Source: Microbacterium sp. SL75 | GTDB lineage: Bacteria > Actinomycetota > Actinomycetes > Actinomycetales > Microbacteriaceae | Length of the DNA: 64,000 nt | Reading direction: 5' to 3' | NCBI RefSeq assembly: GCF_026625865.1 | Contig: NZ_CP113067.1 | Location: 1,364,001-1,428,000 of the forward strand | Program-made: the position numbers and the translations under genes | Notes under the pieces: model-generated | Seen by the model: the letters and a program-made list of their open reading frames with translations, nothing else | Databases searched by the model: none | What the model was told of the DNA's origin: nothing | Part shown: piece after piece, positions 61,269 through 64,000 of the stretch | Layout: the number at the start of each line of letters is the position of its first letter | Numbering within the stretch: the first letter of the stretch is position 1

Positions 61269-62246
61269 ATGCCCGTCACATCTGTCGAGAGCGACGCTGC
61301 AGCGCTCACCATGACCCTGATCGCCGACTTCGCGGTCGGCGTCGAGAGGCTCTGGGCGGTGTTCACCGATCCGCGTCAGCTCGAGCGGTTCTGGGGTCCT
61401 CCCGGGTGGCCCGCGACCTTCGCATCGTTCGACTGCGCGGTGGGTGGCCGGGCGCGCTACGCCATGGCCAGCGCCACCGGCGAGGTCGCGCGAGGGAGCT
61501 GGGAGTTCCTCGCCATCGATGCGCCGCGGGGCTTCGAGGTGATCGACTCCTTCGTCGACGAGAACGGCGACCCCATCGACGGCATGCCCGCCATGCGCAT
61601 GACCTTCTCGTTCGACGAGACCGCGACCGGGTCGCGGCTGACGAACGTCACGTACTTCGACTCCGAAGAGGCGCTCGAGCAGCTCACTGCGATGGGCGCG
61701 GTCGAGGGCTCGACGCTCGCGATGAACCAGCTCGACGCCGTGGTGCAGGATCTGCGCGCATTCGCTCAGGGCAAGGGCACACAGCTCGAGATCCTCGACG
61801 ACCGGCACGTGCGCATCACGCGTCTGATCGACGGGCCGCGTGAGCTCGTCTGGCGCGCGCACGTCGACCCCGACCTGATGCGACAGTGGATGCTCGGCCC
61901 CGACGGCTGGCGCATGACGCACCGCGAGGTCGACCAGCGTGAGGGCGGCACGTACCGGATCGCGTGGGAGCCCGAGCCCGGCGCCGAGGGAGAGCCCTTC
62001 GGCTTCGACGGCGAGATCCTGCTCCTCGACGAGCCCCGCCGCGTGGTGCAGACGGAGCACATGACCGGCACCGATTACCCCGCGACGATCAATGACTTGT
62101 CGCTGTACGAAGAGGACGGCGCGACCCTGGTGACCCTGCTGATCGAGTATCCGGATGCCGAGACCCGCGACGCCGTGCTGGCCACGGGCATGGTGGACGG
62201 GATGGAGCAGAGCTTTCAGCGGATGGAGCGGGTCATCCTCGGGTGA
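61269..62246 (+). CDS. SRPBCC protein with two AHSA1 domains
   Basis: A 325-residue protein made of two START/Bet v1-like domains in tandem: first VERLWAVFTDPRQLERFWGPPGWPATFASFDCAVGG (about 20-155), second ITRLIDGPRELVWRAHVDPDLMRQWMLGPDGWRMTHREVDQREGG (about 180-320). Single-domain members are often encoded with ArsR regulators; the tandem form is less usual. They probably bind a hydrophobic ligand; the ligand is unknown. GAAGGAG precedes the ATG. Confidence 0.88.
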   Translation: MPVTSVESDAAALTMTLIADFAVGVERLWAVFTDPRQLERFWGPPGWPATFASFDCAVGGRARYAMASATGEVARGSWEFLAIDAPRGFEVIDSFVDENGDPIDGMPAMRMTFSFDETATGSRLTNVTYFDSEEALEQLTAMGAVEGSTLAMNQLDAVVQDLRAFAQGKGTQLEILDDRHVRITRLIDGPRELVWRAHVDPDLMRQWMLGPDGWRMTHREVDQREGGTYRIAWEPEPGAEGEPFGFDGEILLLDEPRRVVQTEHMTGTDYPATINDLSLYEEDGATLVTLLIEYPDAETRDAVLATGMVDGMEQSFQRMERVILG

Positions 62247-62410
62247 TCGGCGCGCGACGCCTGCAGATCGGCGGGTGGCCCCGAGAGAGGCCCTAGTGGT
62301 GCGGGGGTGAGTCTCCCGCGCACCGAAGCTCGCAGAACCGCGCGAATCTCGCAGGATCCGGGAGGAAGGCTGCGAGGAAGGGCCGGCTCTGCGCGCTCCG
62401 GTGCGGGTGA

Positions 62411-63628
62411 TCAGCTCGTGATGTACCCGTTCGGGTTCAGCACGTACTTGCGCGGGGCGCCCTTGTCGAAGTCGGCGTAGCCCTGTGGGGCGTCGTCGAG
62501 GCTGATGGGCGTGGCGTTGACGGCTTTCGCGATCTGTACCTTGTCGTGCAGGATCGCCATCATCAGCTGCCGGTTGTACTTCATCACCGGGCACTGACCG
62601 GTCGTGAACGACAGCGACTTCGCCCAGCCGAGGCCGAGTCGCAGCGACAGCGAACCGACCTTCGCGGCCTCGTCGACCCCGCCCGGGTCGCCGGTCACGT
62701 ACAGACCCGGGATGCCGACCCCGCCGCCCGCCGCGGTCACGGTGAACAGCGAGTTGAGCACCGTCGCCGGGGCCTCGTGGCCCGCGTCGGACCCGTGGCC
62801 GCGTGCCTCGAAGCCGACCGCGTCGACCGCGGCATCCACTTCGGGGACTCCGAGGATCTGCTCGATCTGTTCTCCGGGGTCGCCCTTCGACACGTCGACG
62901 CTCTCGAACCCGAGCGAGCGCACCTGCGCCAGGCGCTCCGGGTTGAGGTCGCCGACGAGCACCGCGGCCGCGCCCAGCAGCTGCGCGCCGACGGCGGCGG
63001 CGATGCCCACCGGTCCCGCACCGGCGATGTACACCGTCGATCCGGGGCGGACGCCCGCGGTGTACGCGCCGTGGAAGCCCGTGGGGAAGATGTCGGACAG
63101 CATCGTGAGGTCGAGGATCTTCTCCAGCGCCTGCTCGCGGTCGGGGAACACCAGCAGGTTCCAATCGGCGTAGGGCACGAGCACGTACTCGGCCTGTCCG
63201 CCGACCCAGCCGCCCATGTCGACGTAGCCGTAGGCGCTGCCGGGGCGGTCGGGGTTCACGTTCAGGCAGATGCCGGTCTTGCCCTCCTTGCAGTTGCGGC
63301 AGCGGCCGCACGCGATGTTGAAGGGGACCGAGACGATGTCGCCGACCTTGACGAACTCGACGTCGGGTCCGACCTCGATCACCTCACCGGTGATCTCGTG
63401 ACCGAGCACGAGGCCGGCCGGAGCCGTGGTGCGCCCGCGCACCATGTGCTGGTCGGAGCCGCAGATGTTGGTGGAGACGGTGCGCAGGATCGCACCGTGG
63501 GGGACCTTGCGGCCCACATTCGCCGGGTTGACGCCCGGTCCGTCCTTCAGTTCGAACTCGGGGTAGGGAGTGTCGATGACTTCCACGACACCGGGCTCTT
63601 TGTACGCCACTGCCTTGTTGCCGGACAT
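62411..63628 (-). CDS. fdhA: Glutathione-independent formaldehyde dehydrogenase
   Basis: A 405-residue zinc- and NAD-dependent enzyme oxidising formaldehyde to formate (or dismutating aldehydes), of the Pseudomonas putida FdhA type. Catalytic zinc site NICGSDQHMVRGRTTAPAGLVLGHE; structural zinc site CGRCRNCKEGKTGIC; Rossmann loop YIAGAGPVGIAAAVGAQLLGAA; and VDAVGFEARGHG as in the family. Start ATG 63628 with GAGAGGA upstream. Formate it makes could feed the FdhF-type enzyme at 18774, but they are far apart. Confidence 0.93.
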   Translation of the reverse strand: MSGNKAVAYKEPGVVEVIDTPYPEFELKDGPGVNPANVGRKVPHGAILRTVSTNICGSDQHMVRGRTTAPAGLVLGHEITGEVIEVGPDVEFVKVGDIVSVPFNIACGRCRNCKEGKTGICLNVNPDRPGSAYGYVDMGGWVGGQAEYVLVPYADWNLLVFPDREQALEKILDLTMLSDIFPTGFHGAYTAGVRPGSTVYIAGAGPVGIAAAVGAQLLGAAAVLVGDLNPERLAQVRSLGFESVDVSKGDPGEQIEQILGVPEVDAAVDAVGFEARGHGSDAGHEAPATVLNSLFTVTAAGGGVGIPGLYVTGDPGGVDEAAKVGSLSLRLGLGWAKSLSFTTGQCPVMKYNRQLMMAILHDKVQIAKAVNATPISLDDAPQGYADFDKGAPRKYVLNPNGYITS

Positions 63629-63641
63629 CTTCGTCCTCTCC

Positions 63642-63659
63642 GGCCGGGTCGTCCCGGCC
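63642..63659 (-). promoter_or_regulatory. Hairpin in the fdhA leader
   Basis: GGCCGGG-TCGT-CCCGGCC, a perfect 7-bp stem placed just upstream of the fdhA ribosome site, followed further out by the palindrome GGGGCCGCGGCCCC (63680-63693). It could affect translation or mark the end of an upstream transcript. Confidence 0.35.
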
Positions 63660-63825
63660 TGATCGTGTCCCGCGGTGCGGGGGCCGCGGCCCCGTCCGAC
63701 GCGGCACTACCGGGTTCGGCGGTGAGAGACGCGAAGGATGCCCTCAGCCAAGACGTGGACGCCGGACGCGTCAAGGGATGGCGCGAGAAGCCGCCCGGTG
63801 CATCATGCGGCCGATGGTCGTTCGG

Positions 63826-64000
63826 TCAGGACGAGGGTGCCGCCCGCCGGACGGCCTCGCGGATGCGCTCCTCGACCTCGTCCGTCACCTCGACCACGGC
63901 GAACGAGACCGGCCACATCGGACCGTCGTCGAGCTGAGCGCTGTCGTCGAAGCTGACCGTTCCATATCGCGTCTTGAACTTCGAGGCCGGCTGGTAGAAC
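63826..64000 (-). CDS. DUF1801 family protein, C-terminal part (5' end beyond window)
   Basis: A minus-strand frame enters from the right edge and stops at 63826-63828. The 58 visible residues (FYQPASKFKTRYGTVSFDD; LDDGPMWPVSFAVVEV; EERIREAVRRAAPSS) match the end of DUF1801 proteins (YdhG-like, possible iron-chaperone fold). The N-terminus is outside the window. Confidence 0.7.
   Translation of the reverse strand, partial: FYQPASKFKTRYGTVSFDDSAQLDDGPMWPVSFAVVEVTDEVEERIREAVRRAAPSS

Overview
The window is about 70% GC, has many GTG starts and short intergenic gaps, and is rich in the heptamer GGATGCC/GGCATCC. It carries actinobacterial gene families (DUF2071, DUF3253, DUF6457, DUF6671, Asp23/AmaP envelope-stress operon, GH38 catabolism). 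It reads as the chromosome of a Microbacteriaceae member, most likely Microbacterium or a close relative. No rRNA, tRNA, CRISPR array, integrase or transposase was seen, so this is mostly stable chromosome with a few accessory patches.

Left part (1-21 kb): a large secreted beta-helix protein runs off the left edge. Then come purA with a lactonase-like gene, a block of 156-bp tandem repeats between two convergent genes, an AI-2E permease, chorismate mutase, a glycine-betaine ABC transporter (proVWX), two paralogous unknown membrane-anchored proteins, purL and glycerate kinase.

Middle (19-29 kb): molybdenum-cofactor genes (FdhF/YdeP-type oxidoreductase, fdhD, moeA, mobA) flank a six-gene Asp23/AmaP-type envelope-stress operon. 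moeA carries a frameshift near its 3' end in this sequence.

Catabolic block (30-45 kb): a divergent glycan-utilisation locus. The minus-strand operon has a PfkB kinase, an ABC sugar importer (one binding protein, two permeases), nagB and a LacZ-type GH2. The plus-strand arm has a DeoR regulator, GH4, GH38 alpha-mannosidase and an MFS transporter. Together they would import mannose/GlcNAc/galactose-containing oligosaccharides, trim them and feed glycolysis.

Right part (45-64 kb): two divergent citrate synthases, one fused to a DNA-binding domain, share an operator-like palindrome. Next are an AraC regulator with its probable MFS target, an orphan immunity-like DUF4241 protein, and a lower-GC patch with a secreted DUF2599-type protein coupled to a membrane protein. 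Then follows a tightly overlapping four-gene operon for a DAB inorganic-carbon accumulation system (dabB, dabA, PII-like, DUF6671) with a divergent HTH regulator. The window ends with an ArsR-SRPBCC pair, an NAD-dependent formaldehyde dehydrogenase, and the 3' end of a DUF1801 gene at the right edge.

Many genes start without a Shine-Dalgarno. They show a -10 hexamer of the form nAnnnT 6-9 nt before the start codon, the arrangement expected for leaderless mRNAs.
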